Shown piece by piece: positions 1 to 11,716 of a stretch of DNA of 64,000 bases; within the stretch, counting starts at the first letter, position 1, and the number at the start of each line of letters is the position of its first letter. Source of the DNA: Pseudofabraea citricarpa (lineage: Eukaryota; Ascomycota; Leotiomycetes; Helotiales; Dermateaceae); NCBI GenBank assembly GCA_029641185.1, contig JAPWGK010000018.1:496001-560000 (forward strand), written 5' to 3'. The translations under genes and the position numbers were made by a program. Under the pieces are notes generated by a model. The model saw only the letters and a program-made list of their open reading frames with translations. It made no database searches and was not told the origin of the DNA.

Positions 1-662
<662 letters not shown>

Positions 663-1621
663 CTTGTATGTTGGGCGTCGGCTTAACAGCTGGTGCTTGC
701 ACTCCAAAAAAGTTCTTGGAGAAGAAGTTCTTGAAGAAATTCCGACGCGCAAAGTCTGGGGGCCGGCTGCTGTATGAATTTTCGCCTTAGGCATCAGTAC
801 ATTATTTGACACGTGATACCAAAACATGTTGATTAGTTAGCTACCTCCTCTCCAACTCAAACTGAGCTGTCGGTTTATAGTGCCATAAAAAACAGTCAAT
901 CGCGCTCATTCGAAGTACAATCAGATTAAAACAAAATAAGAATTATTTTACTTTACACAGACTACGGCTTTTACATCAATTGACAAACCCACCTCTTACA
1001 CAAAACATAAGGCATACATGGAGTAAAGGCATGCATTTTAGCATCAATGAGCTTATTCAGAAGACAAACCAGAGTTTGAAGCCAAGTATCTAACCAAAGC
1101 TTCCGCTTGCCTGTTTTAATTATTTCTAGCCTTGTCAACTTCAATACTATGGAACCTGGGCGTGGATAGTAAACAATTAAGCGAGTATACTTCTTGAAGA
1201 GGGGGCGGAGAGAAGCGAGAACACATATACATGTTAAACAGCTTATGGAAAACATGATACTTTTTTGACATTTTCGTCATTGGCATCTGGTCAAAATGAG
1301 CTGCTTTATTGAAAAGAAGTCGGAGTAATAATTATGTTCAGGTCGAGTCCGCACGTTTGTAATATTAGCTCTTGATCTTGGCTTATCAAATACTGTTCTC
1401 GATAAGCTTAAAGCTTTCTTATCGCTCTTCTTGAAACCTTAGAGCTCTAGATAGACTTTCCTAGATGCACCTCTCTACTCTATCAACGATTAATGATGCA
1501 TCCCACGATCGAGTATGAGGACAACTTGAACACCAAAAACGAAGAGGCTTGGTCGGGTGACGAATTGAATACCATCAGTCCTGCTTGAAGCCCCAGGGTC
1601 ACGACTTTACTTGCGCAATTG
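663..1621. other. Intergenic: KRR1 promoter side and leader of the first modular gene
   Basis: No supported gene. A short open frame starts with ATG at 1493 and stops with TGA at 1586-1588. It is in the same frame as the gene starting at 1622. It may be an upstream ORF or a 5' exon: a 45-nt segment 1552-1596 with GT and AG ends (weak GTCGGG donor) would remove the stop and keep the frame. The rest is AT-rich with no recognisable coding signal. Confidence 0.5.
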
Positions 1622-2727
1622 ATGGACTTTTCAATGGCTCAGCCTCAACCACTCGGATCTCCTTCGACTGCAACAAATCCGCGACCGGTCGCGAAGCGTC
1701 TATCGCAACCTTCAGATCAGTCGAAACATGCTGTGCCTAGGCGACGCCATGTCCAAGGTACCATGGAAGATAGATTGGCTAATATGCCGGAAATTCGACC
1801 AATGCCGTGGCGGCCAGGCACAGAAGTGCCGGATGAACTTGAGACTGGAGGAGAATCGCGGAGGAAGCAAATCAGATATGGCTGTCTGCTAGCAACACGT
1901 GGAGATATAGTAGCTGTGCCATGTAAGACTTGCGCAAGTGGCCGGGGAAAGTTCAATGTTTGCGTTGCGCTAGAAGGATTTTTCAAGGGGGCTTGCGCGA
2001 GTTGCCAACTGAGTGGCAGACCAAACAGATGCACAATTAAGCAGCAAGATGGCAAGTGATCTTTTGATTTGAGCATTTGCAAACATGTCACTAATCGCTA
2101 TGTGCAGAACCAAAGCTGAACAGCGACTTAGTAGACCATGACACCATTACCCCGGACCAAAGCGAGCCTTACATCAATAGCTATCAAGAACTTCCCGAAT
2201 CCCATGTACCGCAAATACCACAATATGATACGATAGGTGTTCGGGCCCATTATGTCGACCGCTATAGCGAATCGCGGGACAAAACTCTTAATCGGCCCAT
2301 TAATCACGGCGAGTCCTCTTATATCAACGACACCACACATACAAAACGCAGGCGGACAGATGGCCCCCAGTGGGATAAAGCAGCTGGGATTTCTAGTCCT
2401 CGGGAGCAGTCGAGGGAAGAACCAATTGAGCACCCACGGATTTCATGGGCCGCTGTCAACCTTCCTGCACCTGCACCACTTTCTCAGGCCCGAAAGACAA
2501 GCAATGGCATGGAAATACACGGCCAGGTTTACAACAATATCGATCATGAAAAAAGGGAGGAGACGGCACCAAATGAGGAAAGTTCGGGAGCTCTTATCGA
2601 CACTTTACCTAAGAATAAGCAGAGACAGATATACAGCCTCGTTAGTGGGCTTCAAGGGGGGATTGAGCATCTTCAGAGAGAACTTGACATGCTGAAAAAG
2701 ACGATGGGAATCGACGATGCAGAATGA
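1622..2727 (+). CDS. DUF3716-like Cys-rich protein with C-terminal coiled-coil motif (module gene A)
   Basis: Two exons, 1622-2051 and 2108-2727, joined over a 56-nt GC-AG intron (GCAAGT donor, CTAAT branch, TGCAG acceptor, phase 1), giving 349 aa. Only this junction restores the frame into exon 2. Residues about 85-138 form a Cys-rich block (LATRGD, CKTC, GACASC) that resembles the fungal domain of unknown function DUF3716; this assignment is from memory. The middle is polar and low in complexity, with a basic TKRRR patch. The last ~44 residues carry LIDTLPKNKQRQIY and SGLQGGI, then a heptad-like HLQRELDMLKK, probably a coiled coil. The same ends occur in the next gene (2890-4715), so the two are tandem paralogues. 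Unlike that gene, it lacks the zinc finger. The start could be further upstream (ATG 1493) if a weak 45-nt intron is used. Function unknown; a nuclear or regulatory role is only inference. Confidence 0.7.
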
Positions 2728-2889
2728 CAATTTTGGTCTATGTTCCTTTCAAATTCAAATTTTTTGGACGGGATCATGTTGGGACAAACAGTAACTAAGC
2801 TAAGACATTGCACGGGCGTGTATGAAGTAATTTCACTAGAATTAATAATCTTCTCCACCAACACTCCTCCCCTCAATTGACAAGACCAA

Positions 2890-4715
2890 ATGCCTCCCCC
2901 ACTTAAACCAGAGGAGGACGATGACTGCATTGTAGTTGAAGATGACACAGCACACTCAGCCAATAATGCGCATGCCAATCCGCAGCAGGAGGCGCAATCG
3001 CGAACTACGTTTCTCGACGCGCTCATAGCTCGCCCAGAAGTTCGCGCGATACCATGGGGAGAAGGGAAAGAACTTCCGCCAGACAAGGCAGAACAGAGCA
3101 CGCGGTACCAAGTTCGTGCAGCATGTATCCTTGCGACCAGGGGCGACGTCGTAGAGCCAAAATGTACCGGCTGCACATCGCCATATGCGCGTTTCTCTTT
3201 GTGTATAGCTCTCCCAGACTGGTTTCAAGGCTCTTGTGCAGGTTGCACAATGAAAGCGAAACCTGCTCAATGCAGCCTCAGAGGAAATCTCGTTGGTAAG
3301 GCATTCCCCCTCTGTGGCATTCCTGGCTAAAATCCAGCTCCAGTAGCGAACCCGGCATCTCCATCGAACTCAGCGTCAGAAGAGCACTCGCGGTCGAATG
3401 AAGACGAAATTGAAATCGGGTCACCATATGCTCACTACGAAACAAATGACTTCCAGGCAAATCAATTGGATGACCATAATCTAGAGGGAGAGGAATACGA
3501 AGAACTATCTAGATATGATGATTATGTACCTGATCCTGACGCGGCAAATACAGCATCATACCAGGCGTTTTGGAACCGTCCCAATGGTGTTACCGAGTTC
3601 GAGAGACGGGGCAATACATACTACATACATGGCGGAGAAGTTTATTGTCGAGTTTCTAGGGGCAAAGACCAGGATGGGAAAACAATATTATGCCATACTA
3701 CTGTAATTACTTTCAGAACACATATTGGGCCATATCTGATTAGAGACAGACACGTTTTTCCAACAAGCAGAGACTCATGTGCCACATGAAAAATCGACAC
3801 CGGGCTGAATGGGATAAGATCCAGGAAATGGGCATGAACAAGGCTGGGAAGAAGTCTCACGTAAGAAGCTTTACATGGTGGTGTTGCAGTGACACTAACT
3901 GCTTTTTCTAGGCAGAAAAAGATGCAGCTGAGGCACATTTTGGCGGCCAACTGCTACTCATAAAGCAAGCAGATCAAGGTGGCCCTACAACAACGAGACC
4001 GCAATACCCTAAGCCTGTAACAGAACCTTCTCGGAAGCGCAAGAGGCAGTCTGAAGTGGAGACACCTCGGGATCGTAGCAATTCTATTGATTCTAGGACT
4101 GGCGACGAATCGAGTGCTCTGCTCAACTATGTCAAACACAAGGAGAAACGAAGCAGCAGAAGACACTTCAACCTTCCAAGCAACTCGGTATCAGTAACTC
4201 AGGAACCGTCTGTACTTGGGTCAGATGTGGAATTGCGTGGTGCTACGAGATTTTCCGCAGCCGGTTTAAGTACCCAAAAGTTTGTGGCCCAGCAAGTACC
4301 AGACAAGCAACGTTTTCCATGTCATCTATGCAAAGACGGCAAAATGTTCATTAAGCAAGACAGTCTTGCACAGCATTTGAGTATGTTATATATCTTTAGA
4401 AACCCCACACAAGCTAATATCCGCACAGGAGTTGCACACCCGAGCAACAATCAAGAGTTCCGAGCACGAAATAATGTAGACGCTGAAGAAGAACTCGAAG
4501 ATCTGGAGCCAGAGAGAAATCCTCGGTGGGGGATCGTACGGACAGAAGGTCCAAGGACCAGCAGGGACTGGCCAGAACCGCTTATTGACACACTCCCAAG
4601 AAACAAGCAAAGGCAGATATATGGGATTGTGAGTGGGTTGCAGGGAGGGATCGATCATTTGCAGAAAGAATTAGATGCTCTCAAGAAGGCACTTGGAATC
4701 GAGGATGAGGACTAG
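2890..4715 (+). CDS. DUF3716-like plus zinc-finger protein (module gene B)
   Basis: Five exons: 2890-3295, 3338-3702, 3750-3860, 3912-4380, 4429-4715; 545 aa. All junctions keep frame with GT-AG introns of 42-51 nt. N-terminal residues about 73-129 hold the same Cys-rich DUF3716-like block as the upstream gene (ILATRGD, CTGC, GSCAGC). From about residue 238 comes an unusual finger C-x14-C-x14-H-x4-H, whose Cys and His parts are joined only after splicing at 3703-3749. It is colinear with the finger of the gene at 5549. Near residue 430 a conventional C2H2 finger (CHLC...HLRVAH) is also completed by splicing. The C-terminus repeats the LIDTLPRNKQRQIY / SGLQGGI / coiled-coil motif of the upstream gene. 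A basic SRKRKRQ stretch could be a nuclear signal. It thus combines the modules found separately in its two neighbours. Probably a nucleic-acid-binding protein; no target can be named. Confidence 0.75.
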
Positions 4716-4964
4716 TAGCTTGAGACAGATATGTATAGTAGTTTAAACGGAGGTCTCTTTGAGACCATGATTCTATTCGTCTCTTTGTCCTCGGTCGAAG
4801 ACCTGCGGTTAATTGCCATAATACAACTTACTGGAAACTGTTAAAATACTAAAGTTGCTATGAAGCGCCAAGTTTCTAAAATGTGTCATGTTACTACAAG
4901 GTGTTATATTCCTACAAAGCAGATCATAGCTCTTAACTAATAAGTGGCTATAAAATAATTATAC

Positions 4965-4997
<33 letters not shown>

Positions 4998-5548
4998 CAT
5001 ACATACATATATGTATGTATATATGTATATAATTCTAAAATAATAGATGCTTATTAGATATTTAACTATTTGGAAATATTAAATGATTGATAAGTCCTTA
5101 AACATTTGATGGTAACAACTAAAATTTTAATTCATTTGAAGATTTATATATTATTATCATCCGCTGCTAGATTATCATCTGCTGGATTACCATCTATCTA
5201 AGCTGTCACCTGACCTATGATAATCCGCTCACTTGTCCAAATCACCTTTTTTGGAAACCTGCAGTTTTAGATTTTCTTCCACCTTCAACTATTGTTTATC
5301 ATCCACCATCATCTCTTAACCACCATCTATCAACCTCCGCTGTTATGATAATCCGCCGCAACATCTATAATCCGCCGCCGCCGTTATCGTGAGTGCGTAT
5401 CTATTGAATCTTCATTCACTGCGTCGGCTAATTCAATCTATAAAGCGCGAAGCGAGCTTCAACGAGGAGCTTTCCTCTTTCCTACTTACAACAACAAAGT
5501 ATTCTCTCCTTGCCCCTGATCCCAACGTCCATTCCCCTGCGGATCACC
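4716..5548. other. Intergenic with microsatellite and repeated TAATCCGC motifs
   Basis: No gene. It holds the CATA/TATG microsatellite at 4966-5031, an AT-rich stretch to about 5150, and a promoter-side region with three copies of AATCCGC (5222-5228, 5350-5356, 5369-5375), two of them within the longer word TGATAATCCGC. The last ~100 nt before the ATG at 5549 are pyrimidine-rich, as expected for a fungal leader. Confidence 0.6.
4966..5031. repeat. CATA / TATG microsatellite, partly self-complementary
   Basis: Tandem CATA units run from 4966 and pass through ATAT into TATG units, so the right half can pair with the left half. It lies in the AT-rich spacer between module genes B and C. Confidence 0.85.
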
Positions 5549-7348
5549 ATGCGGCAACGTAGAATCTCCGTCGCTAACGCGCAGATCTACAGATCATACC
5601 GCGGACGCCCTAGCGGCGTGACGCAATACGAGAGAGATCCCATTCATGGGAATTACAAGATCTACCACCAGGAATGTTTTTGCAGAGTTGCGATCGCCAC
5701 AACGATCGAAGGCGAGGTCATCCTCTGCGGTCAAGATGTAAGTCCCCTTCAAATCCATCCGCCATCCGCATCTTCCTTCTTCTGCGATGCTCGCCTAACT
5801 TCCGCGCTCGTTACAGAAGAACTACGACCGCAAAGAGAATCTGATGGCTCATGTAAAGACGCAGCATCGTCACGAGTGGGACGCAATTCGTGCAGCCGCG
5901 ACCATGACTGGTGCTGGCAATATCCCAAGAGTAAGTTCACTCTACCTGCTCATGTTCATCCGCACTTCTTTTCTGATATTCCGCAGGCGCGCAGACTCGA
6001 TGCGGAGGCGTGCTACGGAGCCCAGCTTATCCTCATCAATGAAGCAGCCCAAAGAGAGGCCGAAGAGGATGACTACGAGTCTGATGTTACGGAGGATGAT
6101 AGCGATGCGGCGGATGACAGTGATGCGACAGATGACAGTGATGCGGCGGATGACAACAGTGATGCGGCGGATCAAGTTACGGATGATGATGTTGAGGCAC
6201 CTTCTTCCGTGAGTTTCCATTTCCATTTTCCATCCAACACACGCGGCACATATTTCTCCAACTTTCCTTCAACAACCCTTTTCCACTCATCTACCACCAA
6301 CCTAACCAGTCTACGCAGGACAATCAATCAGACATGTCTGAACTTATGGACGTCGATAAAGTCCCGCCAGCAGGATCTACTTCTACTGTGAGTCTGGCAA
6401 TGCATAATACAAGAAACCGCTAACGAAAATGCAGACAGCAGATGCTTCCCCAGAGCTCAAGCCATCAGGCATGGTGCTAAGCCGCGCTGCAGTAAGTAGA
6501 ATCATGCCCATCCGCACCTATCTGCAGTTCTAGTAAAGATCTTTCTCTAACAATCTATTCAGCTTGAAAGGGCTGTTAGACAAATCGGAAGGAAGGTCGC
6601 GGGTTCAATGACAAGCTCACGCGATGAGGGTCTGGATAGCCACGATGAAAGCCTTTCGACTGCGCTTGGCACCAAGGCCTCAATGCCACCAATTGCATCA
6701 GACCAACAGAATGAAGAGGACATTGCCGCAGGAAAAGCTGTTGCAAAGGGCAAGGGACGTGGACGAGGCCAGCGAGGCAGAGCCCGAGCTCAGAGCAGTA
6801 GCAGAGGCCAAGCTGGAGGTAGAGGCAGGGGCAAGGGACAAGCCAGTACGCAAATGACTCCATACGAAGTCCAGCCACCAGTTTTGAAGAATGGAGTCGA
6901 AGATCATACGCCGCCAAGAGAGTACCTTGCCAAAATCCCCTTCCATGATTACAGATCGCCTTACCTCACAGTCTATGATCGATTCGACCGCGCACGTCAC
7001 TCGCTCCAAGACATTGACTGGGAGAGTGCAAAGGATGAGACAGATGCACAGCCATTCCGTCGATTCAGAGACACGCAGTTGCATAGAATCGAGAAGAAGA
7101 TTGAAGACGTCAAGACACAAATCGCCGAGCTCAACATCATCTACGACAAAAACAACATCTCCACCTACGAGAACGGTTCATTCTATCGTTGCCGAGCAGC
7201 CGTCAAGAAGCTCGAACACCTCGTCTTGAAGGTTGTTGGTCCACGTGTTTACACCCACGACGAGATTCAGGAGATGCGGAACTACCTTCTGGAGTCAATT
7301 GAACAAGTCTACGCTCTGCAGCAGAAGCTGGGACTTGCAGATGATTAA
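5549..7348 (+). CDS. Zinc-finger protein with acidic and RG-rich regions (module gene C)
   Basis: Six exons, all phase 0: 5549-5737, 5817-5930, 5987-6208, 6319-6387, 6435-6491, 6563-7348; 478 aa. The first ATG of the open frame is at 5549. Residues 45-80 form a C45-x14-C60-x14-H75-x4-H80 arrangement, with an intron placed between the Cys and His halves exactly as in the gene at 2890, and the sequence before it (GVTQYER against GVTEFER) is also shared. Residues about 120-165 are a strongly acidic tract of DDSDAA repeats. Residues about 279-312 are Gly/Arg/Lys-rich (GRGRGQRGRAR), like RGG regions that bind RNA. The C-terminal 150 residues are charged and look helical (IEDVKTQIAELN, LESIEQVYALQQKL). 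It lacks the DUF3716-like block and the C-terminal motif of its neighbours. Possibly an RNA- or chromatin-associated protein; function not established. Confidence 0.75.
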
Positions 7349-7665
7349 AGAATCCTTTGCTCTAAGCATTTCCCGCCTCAAGCATCATTCGCTCTTTGCA
7401 ATCGGTTGGTCTATGGCTGCTTGCATTCAACCGCTTTGCTTTGCTTTGCTTTGTATACCGCGACTGAGCTACTTTTCATTCTCTCGTAGCTGCTTGGATC
7501 ACAATCAACAACCGCATTTCGATCCGCTTCCGCGTTTACGTTTGCATTTACACCCGCGTTTGCTCCTCCGCAGAGAGAGCTTTTCACTTTTTTCTTCTTC
7601 GTTTGCACTGTTTCGCGGATACCCCCTTTGATTTTCACGCATGGTTTCGTCTTGGCCCTGGATAC

Positions 7666-7716
7666 GGGTTTGGGTTTGGGTTTGGGTTTGGGATAAATGG
7701 ATGGATGGATGGATGG
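7666..7716. repeat. TTTGGG array followed by GGAT array
   Basis: About four TTTGGG units (7666-7692), then ATGG/GGAT units (7697-7716). It resembles but does not match the fungal telomere unit TTAGGG, and it is surrounded by ordinary single-copy sequence. Confidence 0.85.
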
Positions 7717-9139
7717 AAAAAGATAAAACGGATGATGGAAGAGATAAATGGATGATGGCAATGGTTAGAACCCCTGGATACCCTGTGGCGCGCAGCTACT
7801 TTTCTTTATGTGCATAGACTTTCGACATGAGCTCTACCGAGCTTCTTCTCTAGCAAGGAAGATAGAAAATCACAAAGGGAATTGAAAGCATATGTCTCTC
7901 ATATCGCAGTGAGAGTTTGGATCATGCTGGGTCTTTTTGTGAATACATTTACATCGCGGATGCTGTGATATATCCAGGAGGGAATAGAACACAAGTGAAG
8001 TCATGTCCTTTGTCTTATCTTTCTGATTAAATTGTCTTGAAGATACATGGAGAATAGCATCCCAAAGAAATCCTTCTGCTCTGTCTGTTCTTGAAATGGC
8101 GTTTGTTATGTTCTTGATGTCAAGAAAGGTGACTATATTTCAAATGAAGTTTTATCGATGAACGATGAACCGCCCACGAATCAACGCTTGAGAATTATCG
8201 ATATACCTCCGATAAAGATATACTCCAAAGGTGAAGATGAATTTTGATCTGGAGACAGAAGAGTTTCTGTTCAAATATCGTTTTTCTATCAGCCGATAAA
8301 CCTTCTCTAAGCCGGGTGGTACTTCTTTTCGGAAGTCAAAAGATCGATAGCAAAAGCTTGTAATATAAAGCTTGGGTAGAACCTTATCGGGTAAGATGCT
8401 CACGTAACAAGCTTCTTTTTATTAGAGATTGAGTTTTATGGTCAAGAAGTCTTCATAGAGTTTCGGATTTGAGTTTTTTAAGAGATGTACTGTAATATGA
8501 ATGTCTAACCTTTCATACGAAAGGAGCATAAAATAGCCCTGGAAGGCAAAGGTTTCCAGTCAAGATAAACCTTCTGGACTGAATTGTTCTAAGCGCATGT
8601 TGTCATTATTAACTCAATGCTCTAGAAAGTAGAGGCGATTCAGCATCTTTCCATGCAGATCCCGAGGAATATCCAGGTACATGCCTACAACAGCACACCA
8701 TTGAACACCAATACCCGCTAGATCTTGGATTGAAACTCCAATCACATGCCGCAAGTTCCCAAGAGTAACAGCAATAGAAAAGACAAATAAAAAATTTCCT
8801 CTCAACCCCCTATCCATGCTCTATCGTTCATGTAGTCTGCGTATGTTTCCAAGCCTACCAGGATCAGAAGATGCCGGCATATGCAGTAGCTTGCGAGTTG
8901 CATGGTATGTAAGGTTCATATGTATGGCGTGCTCCTGTGCCGTTCTACTTGCCGTGTAAGGCAACTACCGTCAGCGTCGAAAGCAAAAAGAAAGAAGAAA
9001 AAAAGAACCAAGCTCTGATCCTGATCCCCCGGCCGTCGAGCTTGGCTTTGCTGTGCACCCAATCTCGTCTCTCGAATGACATAAAGGGACCAAGTCCCAA
9101 GACACAAGAAGATTGCGATTACGACTACGGATCTCCATC

Positions 9140-9148
9140 TTATCAGAT
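9140..9148 (-). promoter_or_regulatory. SreA/GATA-type iron-repressor motif (ATCTGATAA)
   Basis: The plus strand reads TTATCAGAT, the exact reverse complement of the SreA consensus ATCWGATAA. It is 1.2 kb upstream of the acetyltransferase start at 10345, so its relevance is uncertain. It may be a chance match. Confidence 0.35.
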
Positions 9149-10344
9149 TCAGAGATAGGTCATCAGATGGAGAATTGGTGGTCGGGCCTTATTCCCACCA
9201 CTTGTACACGTACGGTATTCCTATTAGTGGAGAAGGAAAATGCTATGCTATGCGATGCGCTGGGCTGGGACGGGGCTCGGCTACGGCACCTAGTGTATGG
9301 TAGTCAGAATAGAGTCTATCTTAACAATCAACTTAGCCATCGACCCTTTCTAAACTTTGCAGGAATCCTCTTTCCTCAAGTCTAACTTGCACCTCTCGTA
9401 CCAATTCGAGCGATTCCTCTGGCGTTACTACGGAGAGACTTCCGGCTGTTGTTGGAAGCACAAGCACCGAACGTCATTCCGATACGACAGGCGTGAAAGG
9501 TAAACGAGAAGCCGAGAAACCCCTCCAGACCCCTCTACGCTCCAAGCATTTTCGGCATGCATGCCAATGTGAGATAAGACACCAAGAAATGCCAATCCTT
9601 TTTTTTCTCGGCCGCCATGGTCTGGTGCTGGATTGCTGATTTTTTTTTATGGATTCTGAGGAGCGGGAAGGAGGATTCTTGTTCTTCGGATTATTGGGAC
9701 TGTGATTGGGATCGGGATGGAGACCAGCTAGGTAGGTAGTGCCTGCCCTTGCCTGCCCTCCTCTCTTGTCATCACAGATAGATATACGGACCTGTATGCT
9801 CGGGACGAATCATGCTTAGTGGCAGACATCCTCTGCAGCTCTTTTGGTCTTCTTTGAGTTATCTACCTCCCTGCCTTGTCTATCTGCTGTAGATACTTTA
9901 CCCGTTTCTCTCGATTTCAACATATCGGTACTCCGTATACCTTAACCTTTTTTGGTTGGATGCCATCTATAGGATCTTTCTTTTCCCCTCTTCTCTATTT
10001 AACTCACCCTCTCGAAATAAACCTGGAGCACTCGGCAATCCTCTCTGTCTCATTGAGAACAAAAGTCTTGAAAGTCTGATACCCAGCAATCCCCTCTATC
10101 TCGTTTGAGAATAAGAGTCTTGAAATTCTGATAGCTAGCAATCCTCATCGGAGCAAGAGAGAAAAGAAGCCAAGCAGCAAAAAAGAAAGAAAAAGTAGAA
10201 AGAGAGACTCCCCGGAACCACAAGAAGATATAAAACAACCCAAAGAAGCAGAGACCAAGAGATCACGACGAGAGAAGCAAGAGAAAGATCAGAAGACGTT
10301 ACTTTCCCCTTGACCCTCTTCTCCCCCTGTCTCACAAAAGGAAG

Positions 10345-11183
10345 ATGCCACTCGTCGTCCTCCCCGCCACGATCCCGGACATCGCCGCCGTCTACGATGT
10401 CTACTTCTCGTCGTTCGCGGGCGACCTGATCCTCGACGTGCTGTTCCCGGGCGGCATCACGCCGTCGTTCCGCGAGAGCCACACGGCCTTCACGCTCGAG
10501 TGGTGGAAGAAGAGCACGCTGCAGCACACGTTCAAATGCGTCGACACGGCCACGTCCGAGGTTGTCGGCATGGCCATCTGGGACGTGTACTGGAAGGAGC
10601 GCGCGCGGGACGAGTGGAAGGCCCCCGAGGGAGTCGACTGGTTGCAGGGCCAAGAAAAAGAGCGTGCTGAGGGGATCTTGAGGCCGTTGTGGTTGGCGAA
10701 GGAGAGGTTATGGGAAGGGAGACCTTTCGTCTGTATGTCTTTTTTTTCTCCTTCCTTCTTTCTTTTCTTCTTGGTCTTTTTGCTTGCTGCCCCTCGAAGG
10801 AAATCGATCCTGCATCTGATTCACTCTCCTCGTTCGTTTTAGACTGCCAGATCCTGGCCGTCCATCCCTCGCACCAGCGACGCGGCGTCGGTAAACTGCT
10901 CATGCAATGGGGCATCCAGACAGCCGACCAGCTCAACGTGCCCATGTACCTGGAATCCTCAGAGAAAGGCGTGCGCATGTACGAGAGCCTGGGTTTCCGG
11001 ACCCTGACCTGCGAGACGGTCGTGCATAAGCCGGCCGTCACGCACGAGGAGCACGATGTCGTCGTCCCGCTGATGGTCAAGATGCCCCGGCAGGTAACGC
11101 TGTCGTATGAGCAGTGGAGAGATCTGGCGTTCCCGGAGAATTATGCGGCTGCGGCTGTGGCTGCGGCTGCGGGAGCGAGCTGA
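10345..11183 (+). CDS. GNAT-family N-acetyltransferase
   Basis: Two exons, 10345-10732 and 10843-11183, with a 110-nt intron (GTATGT...TTTTAG, phase 1); 242 aa. The splice creates the peptide YCQILAVHPSHQRRGVGKLL, the beta4 strand and pyrophosphate-binding loop (Q/RxxGxG) that binds acetyl-CoA in GNAT enzymes, at residues about 130-149. YLESSEKGVRMYESLGF further on is the usual motif B region. Residues 1-90 form the acceptor side (MAIWDVYW strand). The C-terminus ends in an Ala-rich run encoded by GCGGCT repeats. The substrate cannot be told from sequence. It lies near the siderophore genes and has a GATA motif 1.2 kb upstream, but it is much shorter than SidF/SidL-type siderophore acylases. 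A SidG-like role (acetylation of fusarinine) is possible but not shown. The exon is markedly GC-rich compared with its flanks. Confidence 0.85.
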
Positions 11184-11716
11184 TGTGCTGCCGGGATATA
11201 TGGCTATGGTGTGTGTGTGTGTTGGTGGGTTTGTGGGGTGCATTGGGGCTTGCTTTCTTGGGTGTTGGGTTCGTATAGCTGGATTGGTGGCTGGCTGGCT
11301 GGCTGGCTGGCTGCTTCGCGGCAGCAGGAATACGAGGGAGGAACATGCTGCTTTTGGTCGAGTGGCTTGTGGCTGTGAAGTAGACTTGGAAGAGAATTTG
11401 AAAGGAAAGAAGATGTTAGTCCAAGGAAATCACTTTTTGGGTAGCTTCTGATGATGCGTTCTTGTTATTGCCATTGTCATTTCTCTTTCGAATTCCGAAC
11501 GAGACAAGATCCAAGGAGTGGAAATGACTAAATCCCCGTAGCTGGACTATACTTGCTATATCGCTTCTAGCCTACTACCTGAAATCTCTTCGTGGCATGT
11601 CTTCTGTTCTTCTACTCTTCTTAAAGCGTCTAAAACACCGACCATAATGCATGTATATAAAACGCACAAGAACTTCCAAACACCACCCGCAAGCGACCAA
11701 GAAAGATGTTTATTCT
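11184..11716. other. Convergent 3' intergenic region
   Basis: Spacer between two convergent genes. It holds a (GGCT) tandem repeat at 11289-11312 and GT-rich sequence. No coding signal seen. Confidence 0.6.
11289..11312. repeat. GGCT tetranucleotide repeat
   Basis: Five to six tandem GGCT units directly visible in the spacer. Confidence 0.85.

Larger units (their letters stand above)
7349..10344. other. 3-kb intergenic region without a supported gene
   Basis: It contains TTTGGG and GGAT simple repeats just after the preceding gene, scattered short open frames with no family resemblance, pyrimidine tracts and, at 9140-9148, one ATCWGATAA-type site. The stretch 10135-10344 is A/G-rich and is probably the leader of the acetyltransferase gene at 10345. 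Confidence 0.6.

Noticed and set aside
971..1255. Minus-strand 94-codon open frame upstream of KRR1
   Set aside because: AT-rich, no family resemblance and no splice or promoter context. Expected by chance in a spacer of this size.
7666..7692. TTTGGG array as a telomere or interstitial telomere
   Set aside because: The unit differs from TTAGGG, there are only about four copies, and ordinary sequence lies on both sides. A simple repeat is sufficient.
11107..11451. Open frame across the 3' end of the acetyltransferase gene
   Set aside because: It overlaps the acetyltransferase in another frame and runs through the GGCT repeat, so it is a composition artefact.
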